From Isochrysis galbana (taxonomy: Eukaryota; Haptophyta; Isochrysidales; Isochrysidaceae): a stretch of 64,000 bases of DNA. A program made the position numbers and the translations under genes. Below are positions 9,086-20,700 of this stretch, one piece after another. The first letter of the stretch is position 1. Each line of letters starts with the position of its first letter. The stretch is from positions 5,108,749 through 5,172,748 of the forward strand of contig CM030938.1 of NCBI GenBank assembly GCA_018136815.1. The letters run 5' to 3'. The notes beneath the pieces are model-generated. The model saw only the letters and a list, made by a program, of their open reading frames with translations. It made no database searches and was not told where the DNA came from.

Positions 9086-12051
9086 TCAGAGCTCTTCCAA
9101 CGTTGTGGAGAGCACGCCATGGTCGGAAGGGAACTGGAGGGTCGGGAACACCATGTCCTCGACGTATCGGCGCTCGCCAGTATTGTCCTTTTGTGTTCGT
9201 AGAACCTTGTAGGTCCCCTTGGGAAAGATGATGAAGTCCTTCGGATTCTTGTCGCCCTTGGTGGCAGTCTCAGACCGCTTGGCTGCCTTTTGCAGCTGCG
9301 CCTGCAAGTAGGTGCGCGCGTTGTACGTGGTATGGTTCTTCGGGTCGGGCATGTCGCCCCAGCACGAGGTGTAGCCCTTCTCAAAGTAGTCCTGCGCGAA
9401 GTCCAGCACGTTCTGCAGCTTGCCTGGGACCACGGCCTCGTACGTGTTGGCGTCCAAGCCGAAAATGAGGGTCCGGTCCGGCATGGTGCGAGCGAGCTGG
9501 TCAACCGCAGCAAAAACTGGTTTTGTGGCCAACCCGTTGGTGTCGCCATGGAAAGAGGCGAACAAGTAGCGCCTGCAGTGTAATCCAGGTGGCGGAGAGG
9601 CCAGCGGGTGAGTTGAGCGTGCGTGCCTTGGCAGATGTGGCGCCTACGCGGCTGTGCACGCGCGCGGAGCGGGGGGGCACTGCCGAGGGGGGCGGAAGCA
9701 ACATTTCGGGGCCTTGATAGGGCGTCGCTCACTCTCCGCGCTTGTCGGCCACCGAAAGAACGAAAAGGTCGCCGCTGGCGACCGGTACGGCCGTTGTGAA
9801 AGAACTCATGACCGTGGCCGTGTGATCCTCGATGGTGGACTCCACGAAGCGCTCCTTGTTCAACAAGACCAGCGAGTTTTGGTCACGAGACTTGTCAAAC
9901 GTGGCGGAACGTGCAACAATGTAGCGAGAGCCAATGGCCGGGTCTGCCTTGGCCTTTTGCTGGAACGCCACCGCAGATTCTTGTAGGAAAACGATGTCAG
10001 CGTCGGCATAGGTAGAGGCGAGGATCGTAAGCGTCCGCTCGTCCTTGTGGCGATTGAGGGCGTCGCACATCTCTTGGCGCAGGCCTTGCCACCTGTGCAA
10101 CGGAAGGGCACAGGACAAGTGGGACGGCCGCGCTTGATGACTGCACGGCGCGTGAAAGCAAAGAGAAGGTGGGAGGGGAAATTCCCAATACATTCAGGCC
10201 AAATTGAGGCACGAGATCTGCCTCACACACGAACCCAAAGGCTCGCACCGTCCGTTTGGCGACACGCTGTTGACAATGTGAACTAGGATGGCATCAAAGA
10301 TGGCCTGTGCAAGGGTCTGCAGCGGCAGGCTCATTGCCTCTTCCTCAGGGGTGAGGGCCGGGTACTTGGAACGCTTGATTGGCTTGAGCATCTGAATCGG
10401 CCGAACATCGTCTGTCGAGCCATCCGCCAACCGTAAGGTGTGGTTAAACATGAAGCCCTTCCACTGATGCCACCACTTCCGCAAGTTACCCAAGTCGCCC
10501 TCGTAACAGTTGATGACCGCCGGCCGGCAGAGCACCCCGCTGTCACCAGTATTAATGGTGTTGGTGACGCGGTCTGGCATCGATGCCAGCCGCTTATCGC
10601 CCAGGGACGGGTCCTTGAGGAACTCCGTGATGATGCGGCGGTCCTGCGGGGAGCGAGCACGGCGGTCAGAAGAAAAAACTCCTACCATGCACATGCCAAC
10701 ACACGGCGAGCGGGGCGATTGTCGTACATGGGCTGCGGCGTATGCCGCTGACCCGCGTGTGTATCACGTGCACTCCCGCCCATCACCGGACTTCGACCAG
10801 CGCATGTAGAGCTCGGTCCATACCTTGAAGTCATCGCGCCAGCGCGCCTCGGTCCCGCTGACATCCCAACCCTCCTGACTCATCATTTGCTTCAGCTCAT
10901 CAAAGTGCTGCTGCGAGAAGATCTGATGAACCGGCACATCGCGGTCCCCCGGTGTGTCGATGAAGGATTGCACATCCGCCATGAGCTGATTGTACTCTGG
11001 ATCCTTGTGAGTGATCCAATATTCGAACCTGTGAATGGGGCGGCGATGGAGACGGGACCTGGCGAAGAGACTGGTTGTATAAGCGAAGCCTCAGGTCGGG
11101 GTTCACGGTGCGCGCACGCGCTTCTTGGCAAGCAGGTGCCATTCCACGGGAGGAGGTGCAGGCGCACGGATTGTTGTTGATGGCCGCAATGTTCCAGGTG
11201 ACTATGTGCAGGTGCTTCGAGGTATCCTGCGCCCCAGCGCTGAAGACTAGGCCGATACCGATAAGGATGAGGCAAGCCGTCCCTGCCGTGCGCAGCTGCT
11301 TCCGCCAACGCGCAGCCTGCCAGGAGGGCGGCCATGTGAGAGTCGTGAGCTAATTGCATCCACCTCGAGGCACGAAGCTGTGAGACTATCATGACTGGCG
11401 ACCCGATCAGCTGAGTCACTACAGAGGCCTGCCCTTTTCGCTGCAGCTGCCATGTTTAGGAACTGCTTGATGGCCTCCGCCATCTGTGTGTTCCAACGTA
11501 CGGCATCAGTGGTGGCGTGGACGTGCGTGCCAAAGTCTTCGCGGTGGAATGCAGACTTAAGACTCACAATGAGTGGTCGTCCTTATCGCTCGTGAGTGTG
11601 TGAATGCATCTGAGTATGCTGTGTGAGTGTATGAGCCTGAGGGAGAGTGCTAATGCGTGGCACTCATGTGTGATTCTTGGAACTGGATCTCTCGGATATG
11701 GTCCTCATCGAATGTGTGGAGAATGTGAATGCATTCAGAGTGTTGGTGCGTGCGCATATGTGATTGAGCGACTGGGTGGGATGAAAGCGAGGAAGTGGTC
11801 TGGCACTGGAGATGTGATTTGCAGCCTTCCCCACCCTCTCACCCCCCCTCCGCACACACACCCATCGCTGCTGCTTTGATCATCAAGGATGTGGTGAGTG
11901 CGAGTGGTTGAGTGGGCAGAGAAGTGGAGAAGTGGGCGTGTGACACCGTTACGAAGCGCCTCCCACGCACCGCCGCAGCCTTGAGAGGGATCTGCTCCAT
12001 CTCGTCAGACTCTTCATCGTCGAGCGGTGCCATTGGGTCTCTCCTCTTCAT
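9086..12051 (-). CDS. Membrane-anchored endonuclease/exonuclease/phosphatase (EEP) fold protein
   Basis: The coding exons on the minus strand carry the hallmarks of the EEP superfamily (metal-dependent phosphodiester or phosphate hydrolases): HIVTWNIAAINNNP, DADIVFLQES, FASFHGDTNG, LIFGLDANTY and SDHGVLSTTL at the C-terminus. Exons with phase-checked borders: 12051-11971 (MKRRDPMAPLDDEES...), one ending at 11167, one starting at 11028, 10643-10249, 10092-9733, and 9572-9086. An exon near 11560-11430 is likely. The border after 11028-10830 is uncertain (best fit donor GTATGG after RWRDDFK). Before the catalytic part there is a hydrophobic segment (TACLILIGIGLVF), so the protein is probably a type II membrane or signal-anchored protein with a short acidic cytoplasmic head. 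The exact substrate (phospholipid, inositol phosphate, nucleic acid) cannot be read. It is not the endonuclease of the local LINEs, since it is intron-split and has a membrane segment. Confidence 0.72.
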
Positions 12052-12431
12052 CTGGCCGCGTGGGTGAGCCTGAATACGGCGGCGGAAGAGGAGGGAAAGG
12101 AAAGAAATGGGACGATCTGCTGTGCTGCTCCGCCGCTTCCCCTCCCCTCGACCTCTCGCTCTCGCAAGCCTTCTCACCGTGGTGGGACCCTCGGGTTCCT
12201 CTCTTGCCTCTCCTCCGCTCGGCTGGCGCCACACCAGACCCACACACTGGGGAGTTCTTCTTTCATCACGGCGAGTTGATTCTCTTCCCGCTACCTCCGC
12301 CCGCGCATGGCTCTCTCCTCGCCCCGCCCCGCCTCTCCCTCGCCCGCCCGTCGAAGGATCGAAGGACCCCCCCCCCCCCCCCCATCTTGCTAAAGCCTAA
12401 TAGTAGAAAGAAAGTAGAGCTCCAGAGTACC

Positions 12432-12502
12432 GTCAGAGTTTTATTGTTGTGTTATAACCTTAGAGCTACGGGACCGTAGCCCTTCGACGGCAACGGAGCC
12501 CT
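12432..12502 (+). repeat. 70-bp repeat shared with 43935-44008
   Basis: Both copies read 'gtcagagttttattgttgtg', then '...tataaccttag', and then 'gggaccgtagcccttcgacg' followed by gcaacggagccc. A few substitutions and a short indel separate them. Purpose unknown; probably a terminus or relic of an interspersed element. Confidence 0.8.
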
Positions 12503-12852
12503 CAACACCTCCTCCCTCTCGTCTGAGGTGTGGTATCGTGCACATTTGAGGGCGTTGCATCTGAAGACCTTCTCGCGCCAGAGGCAAGCGAACACCTAGC
12601 ACAAACAGCAGCCCTCCTGTGTCGACAAAAATGGGCACATTTCACGAAATGCACACTTGATGACTTCCACCACCCAAGCTCCAACCGCTCCAACCATCCC
12701 AAGGTGATGGTCGAAGGTCGGAGGGGGTCTCGGGGGGGGTCAGTTCAAGCGACCAACTCAAGCTCCAACCCCCAACCCCACCACGTTGGCCTGGGGCTCT
12801 GGGCTCTGGGGTGACACTTCGGGCTGGAAGCCGCAACAATTAGGCATATACG

Positions 12853-13116
12853 AGGGTAAAGGTTGGGTAGTAGGGAGGTACATATGCACACTGCCTCACG
12901 CCGCACGCGTAGCGGGGATTTTTAAGAAGATTTTTTTCTTTACTGTTATAGAGCCCCGGCGCGTGTGCGGGGGGGCGAGGGTGGTGGTGGTAACTTCGTG
13001 GCGGCAGGTGAGCCCCCCAGGAGTTTTTCTTTGGCTTTGGAGATCGGTCAAACAATGCGCCCCCCCCCCAACATGCCACATGTTGGTAGTTATAAATGAG
13101 TGTTTGACCGCCCTAC
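12853..13116 (+). repeat. Possible MITE-like element
   Basis: The first 90 bp ('ggttgggtagtagggaggta' to 'gcgtagcggggatttttaag') recur at 29153-29240. The far end carries GTTTGACCGCCCTACC, whose reverse complement (GGTAGGGCGGTC) loosely resembles the start (AGTAGGGAGGTA). This suggests a short element with imperfect inverted ends. The inverted match is weak, so only the repeat nature is certain. Nothing else is recognisable between 12052 and 13250 except a poly-C run near 12369. Confidence 0.45.
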
Positions 13117-13369
13117 CTGCTACCTCCTGTACCTTGACACGCTGCGGATTACAGGCATGTGGTCTACTACTCTACTCGAGCTCCGAGGAAGCCCGCCCCC
13201 CCCGCGGCCTCGTTGATGGGCCCCTGAGAGCCGCCGCCCGCCCCTCGCTCTTTGACGGGGCGCGGGGGCGGGGGGGGGGGGGGGGGGGGGGGAGAGAAGG
13301 GAGAGAGAGGGAGAGGGGGAGAGAGAGGCTGCCTTTGCTTCAGCGGCAAGGAGGCTCCCAGCTTCTCTC

Positions 13370-13800
13370 TCTTGCGCTCCTCTTGCTCTCCTCTCTCCTC
13401 CTCTCTCTCCTCTCTCCTCCTCTCTCCTCCTCTCTCCTCCTCTCTCCTCCTCTCTCCTCCTCTCTCCTCTCTCCTCCTCTCTCCTCCTCTCTCTCTCCTC
13501 TCTCCTCTCTCCCCCTCCCCCTCTCCTCTCCTCTCTGCCCTCTCCCCTCGCATACCTCTCCTCTTTGCTCTCTTCTCCCCTCTCCTTTCTCCTTTCTCTC
13601 TCTTGTGTTTCTTGTCTCCTCCTCTCCTCTCCTCCTTCTCCTTTTCTCTCTTGTGTCTCTTGTCTCCTCCTCTCCTCTCCTCCTCCTCTCCTCCCCTCCC
13701 CTCTTTTCTTCCCTCCTCCTTCTCCTCCTCTCCTCCCCTCTCTCTTCCGCCTCTCTCCCTGTTCTTCTCTTCCTTCTCGTCCTCTCCTTATTCTCCTCCT
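13370..13800. repeat. CT-rich minisatellite
   Basis: About 430 bp of pyrimidine-only sequence built from TCTCTCCTCC-type units, with degenerate longer units 'ctcttgtctcctcctctc' near 13600-13690. It is preceded by a G run of roughly 24 (13270-13292). The serine/leucine open frames in it are repeat artefacts. Confidence 0.92.
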
Positions 13801-14195
13801 CTGCGCCCGCCCCGCAAATATCCTTGTGACATCTCTCTCTTCTACAGAGTTTCTCCCTCCTTTCGCGTGCGGTGACTTCCCCGCTTGCACGCTCCCCCTG
13901 TCCCTCTCTTCTCCAAAATCCCTTTTACATCAGAGAGAGGGGGAGCTCTGGTGCGTCTCACGTAAAGTACGTATCGTCACGCTCTGTGTCTTTCCAAGGA
14001 TCGCAGCTGGAAACACATAGAGAACCACCTTGCTCTCCCTCTCTCTCGGGCGGAGACGAGAGTCTCTCTCGGGCGGAGACGAGAGACCGCAGAGTCACTC
14101 TCACTCGGAGAAGGAAGAAGAAGGAACGGGCATTATAAGGAGAAATCGGAGGGAGCCCGAGAACAGCAGAGAGCGAGGAGGGCAGGAGAGGGGGG

Positions 14196-14367
<172 letters not shown>

Positions 14368-14743
14368 GAGAGAGAGAGGAGAGAGGGAAGCGGAGCGGGC
14401 AGCGGCCCAGAGAGGAGGGAGGAGAGAGAGGGCGCCCCCCTTCGTTGGGGGTGGAGAGTGGCGCTGCAGGCGCCGGGGCAATCGCCGGTGGGGCCCCTCG
14501 GTAACGTTAGAACTCGACCGTCAGTAGAGGAGAGAAGCCTCCTCGTCCGGCTGTGTCCGGAGGGCACCGCTCCGCCTTCCGACCCGCCAAGGCAGCTCTC
14601 GAGTAGGTGATAAACCCCCCCGGAGAGCGGAAGGACAACCCTCGGCCGGGGAGGAGGGAGGAGGCTGCCAGCTCTGTGGTGAGCGGCGGCGGCCAGCCGG
14701 ACGTGCCGGGCGTGGGGAAGGCTCGGTGCGTCTGGGCGGCGCG

Positions 14744-17700
14744 ATGGCGGACGCGGAGGAGGCCGAGCGGGCCAAGGCGCAGGTCTTCGCCTCCTACTCA
14801 CCGGCAGAGGTGGTGCTGCGCTACGCGGCACAGGAGTCGCCACTGCCGCCACAGGTGAGGAGGGGAGACTGGAAAAGGGGGGGGGGGGGGAGGGGGGGGG
14901 GGGGGGCGGGAGGGAGAGGAGGGGAAGGCGCAGGGGGAGGGAGGGGAGGTGTCGCTGATGTCACAGGTGAGAAAGGGGAGGGAGAGGGAGGGGGTGGAGA
15001 CAGCGAGGGACGTGGAGGGGAGGGCGAGGTGGGGGTTTGGGGGGCGGGGGAGGGGGGGGGGGGCGGGGGGCGGGACAGTTAGAGAGGATGGGGAGAAGAC
15101 GGCGGGGGGAAGGGGGGTGGGTGGGGGGCAGGAACGGGTGGACGGGAAGAGGCGGCGGTGAGCGGCGGGCAGGCTGGGGGGAAAGGGGGAGGAGAGGAAA
15201 GACATCGCTAGCGCTGCAAGTCGGAGCAAGAGAAGGTTTGGGGATCAGAGGATGGGGAGAAGGAAGGCAAGAGAGGAAAGGGAGGGAAGGAGAGGAGAGG
15301 AGAATCAGCTCAAAGCAGGAAAAGATGGCAAGGCGCGAGTCACCACTCTCTCCACCGCGGGGGAGGTCGACCCAGGGAAGAAGGGAGATGAACACTGACA
15401 GTGGAAATTCATGAGGCATGGTACCGGGTTGACACTACGGCCACACAGACAAGGGACGGGACAGGGGCGGAGGAGTGGTGAGAGGGGATGAACTGGGAGT
15501 GGCGGAGGACGAGGATTGGAGAGCGAGGAGGGAGCGAGGGTCGGGGAGAGAAAGCGGGGGGTTGGAGTCGGACGAGAAAGCGGGAAGGCAGGGGAAGCGG
15601 CCGGAAGCGGCCCTCACTTATCTGGGAAGAAGAAGGGGTTGGGGACAGCGGCGGGTGTGTTAGTCGGCGAGGAGGGCGTGGCCGTGCGCAGCCTACTGGA
15701 GCACGTACGCGTCTGTCACGGAATCAGCCAAGTCGTGCGCCTTCGTCCTAATCAGGAACCTGAACGTGAGGACTTTGATGGCGCAATCGGCTTCATTGAC
15801 ATCAGCGGATTCACTGCCCTGTCCGAGCGTCTGGTCAAAGAGCACGGCTGGAAGGGATCAGAGAAGCTCAACCAGTGAGGCGGCGTCCCCATGTGCCCCT
15901 GTTCAAATCGAGCCCATCCCATTTCTCGCTGTGCTTCTAGTCTTCATGGCGCGCCGCCTTGGGCCTCGTCACCCAGGCCTTGTGTTTCAGCTGCTCCTTG
16001 CTGCAACCGTCTAAAACCTCATGTGCCGCCCCCCACCCCTACTCGCCCGCTGTCGTACCCCTTGTCGGTGCTTACTAACCCCTCCACGTCGTGCAGGTAC
16101 ATCAACTCGTACCTGACGCTTCTAATCGATTGCGTCTCACTGCATGGTGGCGACGTCATCAAGTTCGCTGGCGACGCGTTGCAAGTGGTGTGGCGGTCCA
16201 GACGGGGGTCAAGAGCATCCAATCTGTCGGCTGCCAAGCGGCCCAGCTCGCCCGCGCGTGCGCTCTTCCCCGCTTTTGGGGTAGTGCCACGCGAGACGCC
16301 CGATTCACAGCGTACCGACACGACGGAGGGGCCGGCGGCGGCGAGTGCTTTGGGCCATCGGCTGAGCGTCTACTCCAAGAGCGAAGACGACGGGAATGAG
16401 CCTCTCTGGATGCTCATCCTGCGTGCCGCCCATTGTTGCCTCAACGTACTCTCGCAGCTCAACAACTTTTCGCCACCGGGAGTAAGCGGCGTCTCGCTCA
16501 CCCTTCATATGGGCATTGGTGCGCCCGCGCCCCGGCCGCTGCATCCGAGCTCGGCTGGCGCGCGCAACATCGGCTTGCAAGCACTGATGACGCGAGCGGA
16601 GCACATCCATCACATGCTCCTCGCGAATGCACCGTGCCCCTCGCCCACAGCAGCGCTGGCCTCAACCCTCCACGCATTACCCACATGTCACAGGCGCAGG
16701 CGTGCTGAGCGGCTTCACCGTGGGGGGGCACAAGGGGAAATGGGAGTATTTTGTGGCGGGCGAGCCCATCGCCGACATGGCCGCCGCCACGGACCTCGCC
16801 TCAAGCGGTGAGCTGGTGCTGAGCGCACGCTGCCACGCGGAGCTCGTGCAGGCCGGCTTCTTGTCCAAGCTTGGCCGTTCGTGGGAACTGCCTCCTGCGC
16901 AACGTGCACCGGCATCACATCCCGGTGGACTCACCGGCCTGGGTGAGCACTCCAACGGCACCAACGAAGGGGGAGCCGAGGTTTCAGAGCGATCGAGCTG
17001 CGACCTGAATGCTCCGGGCGGCGCCGGGCCTAGTGGTGGCCATGGCAGTGCCCAAGCCTCCAGCACCACAATCCTTGCGCCGGGGATACACGTGGCCTCG
17101 GCGCACGGCTGGTTCGGCGGGGGTGCTTGGGCGGCTGGCGGGTCGTGGCGCCATGGACGGGTGCCCGGGACTGTAGCTGAGCGGAAGAGCGTTGAGGAGC
17201 GGCGCTCCAGCCTGACATCATCAGGCCGACGGAGTCTCGCGAGCATAGGCGACATGCCCCCACCCGGCTCGACGTTGCGGGGCGAGGTGCTGGGCGAGAG
17301 TAGGCACTTCATTCTGCGCGGCATCGAGCCGCCCGCACCTTCTTGCAAGTCCTACCCTGCCGACAAGTCACAAGTCACATTCGCGCTAAGCGGAGGTGGC
17401 GAATCGTCGGACAACAGCGGGGGCGCGCATGCTTCGGTAGGCCCATCTGCGGGCGCCGAGGGCGTCGGATCAGCAGTGCGCCCCGAGATGGGTTTGGGCA
17501 CCTTGGGCGGCGCCCTTGTCGGCAACTCGGTGGTGCGTCGTCAGTCTACGCTGAGGAGCCCGCGGGTCGGGACCATCACCGTTGGCGGAATTGCGGCACT
17601 TGGTGCTGTTGGCGGCCAAACGGGGCCCGACGATGTTGAGCTGCATGAACAAAGCCTGCCCGGCGGCGACTCCCTCGAGAGCGCGGGCGGTGGGGCGGGC

Positions 17701-20700
17701 GCGTCAGACGCGGAACACCCTGCGCCCGCCCCCAGCAGTAGCCAGCCAATTCTGCCTGGGTGGGGCGCGCGCAGCGGCAAGGCGCGCCGGCGGCGTATCA
17801 TGCATGATACAAGCGAGGGCGGTGACGACGCCCCTCCCCCTTCCCTGAGCGGCTCGCGGAGCGGCAAGGCCCTGCGTCGCCGCTTCTACGAGGCATTGAC
17901 GCCTGCGGAGAGCGGTATAGTCGCCGATGGTGGTGCAACGATTTCCGAGACCTCCGATCTCCGCCGTGACCTCGGTAGTGATCGCTCGCATCAAGGGTCT
18001 GCGATGGCACGCTCGTCACGTCACCTACTGCGCGACATTGTCGCGCCAACGCTGAAAATTGCAATGCTGCCCGCACTCAAGGCTTACGTTCCAGAACTGA
18101 TCTGCGAGCGCGTGCAGGTAAGCGCGTAAGGCCCGGAGCAGCTTCCCCCCAGGCACCTCCGGTTGTTCCCTACAACTCATCCCACCCATTTTTGTGCGCC
18201 CGCCCATCAGGCAGGGCAGCTTGATGGCTTGTACGTTTCGGAGCACCGCAAGCTCGTCTCGGTCTTTTTGAAAGTCCTGGGCCTTGGTAGGCGCAACTGC
18301 GAGGTGGACAACTTGATGCTCTGCCACGCAGCCGTGGCTGTTGTGCAAGAGAAGGTGGACCGCCATGGTGGCACACTCTTGCGCGTCATCACCGACGACA
18401 AGGGCACGCGCTTTTTGATCGCCTTTGGTTTGCCTGGCCGTGCCCACGAGGACGACGAGGCGCGCGCCGTTACCGCCGCATTGGAGATGTGAGCGGCCCT
18501 GCCACGAATCACGCTGGATGGTGACTCGCCTGCGGTCCTCTTGCAACGGGGTGTTGGACCGCGCGTCTCCTTCTCGCTGCCTGGTAATGACAGCGTGCGG
18601 ACGTCGACGACAACCATGCCCGACTCGGATGGGAGCTTGCCGGCCTCGCCCACCCGCCGGCAGGGCCTAGGCTGCGCCATTGGCATAACAACGGGCAAGG
18701 TCTTCTGCTGCGAAGCCGGCTCTCACTTCAGACGCGAGTACACGCTCAATGGTGCCAAGGTCAACCTCGCCGCGCGGTTGATGCAAGCCGCGTCCAAGCA
18801 ACGGCGCGACATCCTCGTCGATCAAACAACAGTGTTTGGTTGCGCTGCAACCGAGAGTGACATATGCACGGGATTCAACGAGCTGCCCGCCATCGTCGTG
18901 AAGGGCAAGGCTGAGCCCGTCGATGTTTGGGAGCCAATCCAGCCGAGCAGCAGCGCCATCGATGGGGTCCGCGGCCTCCCATATTTGGGCAGCAACAGTA
19001 TGTCTTATCAGCCGTCGTTGGGACCCTCTACGCTGCCAAGCGTGGCACCGTCGGGTAAAGCGAGCCGCCGTGCCGTTGGCTTTAGCTCGCCGCGCGTCGC
19101 GCCGCGGTCATACTTTCCCAGTGGCAAAGCGGAGCGTCGATTCGCAGGCGACTGGGACGACCGATCAGTGTCACAAGTGCTGAAGGGAACCCTGGGCCGT
19201 CGACGCGAGATTCAGCGGTTGCAGGAATGCCTGTTCTTGCTGCATAGGGACGTGTCGAGTACGACACTGCTTGTGGGCGAGTCCGGCATGGGCAAAACAC
19301 ACCTCGTGCAAGTGCTGCGCGCGTTGCACGCCGATGGTAACGGGAGCGGCGACCCGCTAATGCAGGTGGGTTTGCTGCTCAACGCCTCCCGCCCGATTGA
19401 GGCAACTACGCCCTTCTTCTTGTGGCGCGCCGTCTTCGAGCGCCTGTTCACTACCGCCACGTTGCGTGAGCTCATAACCCGTTCTATCGAGTACGGAAAG
19501 GAGCCCTTGGCCCCCTCGGTGCTTACTGGCGCGGCAGCCACCGGCCCTCAGTCAAGTACCGCAGGTGGCCCGTCAGCCGGCGCTGCCACAAATGCATCTG
19601 GTGGCAATGAGCGCGGCGGGAACGAGCGACCTGATAGCACGGGGCCTGCAATGGGTGTGCCCACAATGGGTCCCAGTGGTTCCATCCTGCCCCTCACCCC
19701 GTCTGAATGGCTCGAAGTGCCATCGCGCGCCTCGAACGCAGCATTGGGGGGTATTGGATCTTCCACTGGCGCAATGCCGGGCTCGCCTGTGCTAGGGGGG
19801 CGTCGTGGGCGAATGTTTGGTGGCCCATCGGCAGCGCCGATCGGGAGCAACTCGCCCAACTTTGGTCTCGCAAATATCATCTTGCCTAAAGCACCGCGCG
19901 CCCGGGCCAAATCCCCGGATCGCGTATCGGGCTTCATGCCCTCATCCGCACCCAGCTCTCCAAAGCTTAGGCCAAGCTCGCCAAAACTCAAGTCTGGCTC
20001 CCCGTTCCGCCGCCGCTCACATGTCAACGTGGGAGAGGGTTCGCCCTCGACCCGACGTTCCAACAACAAACCCTTAACCAACGAGGCTAACACCGTGTCC
20101 TCCGCTGGGCCGAGCAGTGTTCGACAAGGGCCTACGTGTGTTCCAAACGCCATCTCACTTCCGACCACCTCGCGTGCGCATCGCCCCAGTCCTCTCGGTG
20201 TCAGTGGCGGGCCAGCCGGCAGCTCGAACCGTTCCTTGCTCTCTGGCAACCTCAGCGGGCCGGCGCACCCCTCAAATAGTGCCATCTTTGCCACCGGCAC
20301 GGGTAGTAGCATGAGCGCATGTATCTTAGGAAGCGGTGGGGGCTCTTTGGGCATCTGTGGAAGCAGTGGGGGCACCTCGGGAAGCGGCGCGCTGGTGAGC
20401 GGCGCGGCCACATCCTCTGCCCCCCCTAGCAAGGGTGCCAACGTGGTTCCCAATGGCGCGCCATCGCCCACGAGAGGCACTAGTTGGTTGCGGAGCAGGG
20501 TTGCGCGTGGGTTGCGGTGGTCCGCTTCTTTTGATGGGGCAGCAACAGATGCCGGCTCCGGCGAGGAGTCGTCCGCCAACGTGTCGATGGTTTCGAGCAA
20601 GGCGGCAACGGGAAGCAAAGGGGGTGCGAGCGGCAGCATCGGCAACACTGCGGACAGCAGCCCGAGCATTAGCCGCAACGCCAGTGCCGGCAGCCTTAGC

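Noticed and set aside
9086-11028. EEP-fold exons as the endonuclease of a LINE
   Set aside because: The coding is split by several phase-consistent introns, has a membrane segment upstream and no reverse transcriptase after it, so it is a host gene.
12786-13890. 347-residue and 256-residue open frames over the CT-rich minisatellite
   Set aside because: Low-complexity translation of a pyrimidine tract, open on both strands, no domain or splice support.
18490-18492. TGA as a genuine stop or selenocysteine codon in the cyclase
   Set aside because: A phase-preserving intron with good GT and AG signals removes it, and the cyclase domain continues afterwards.
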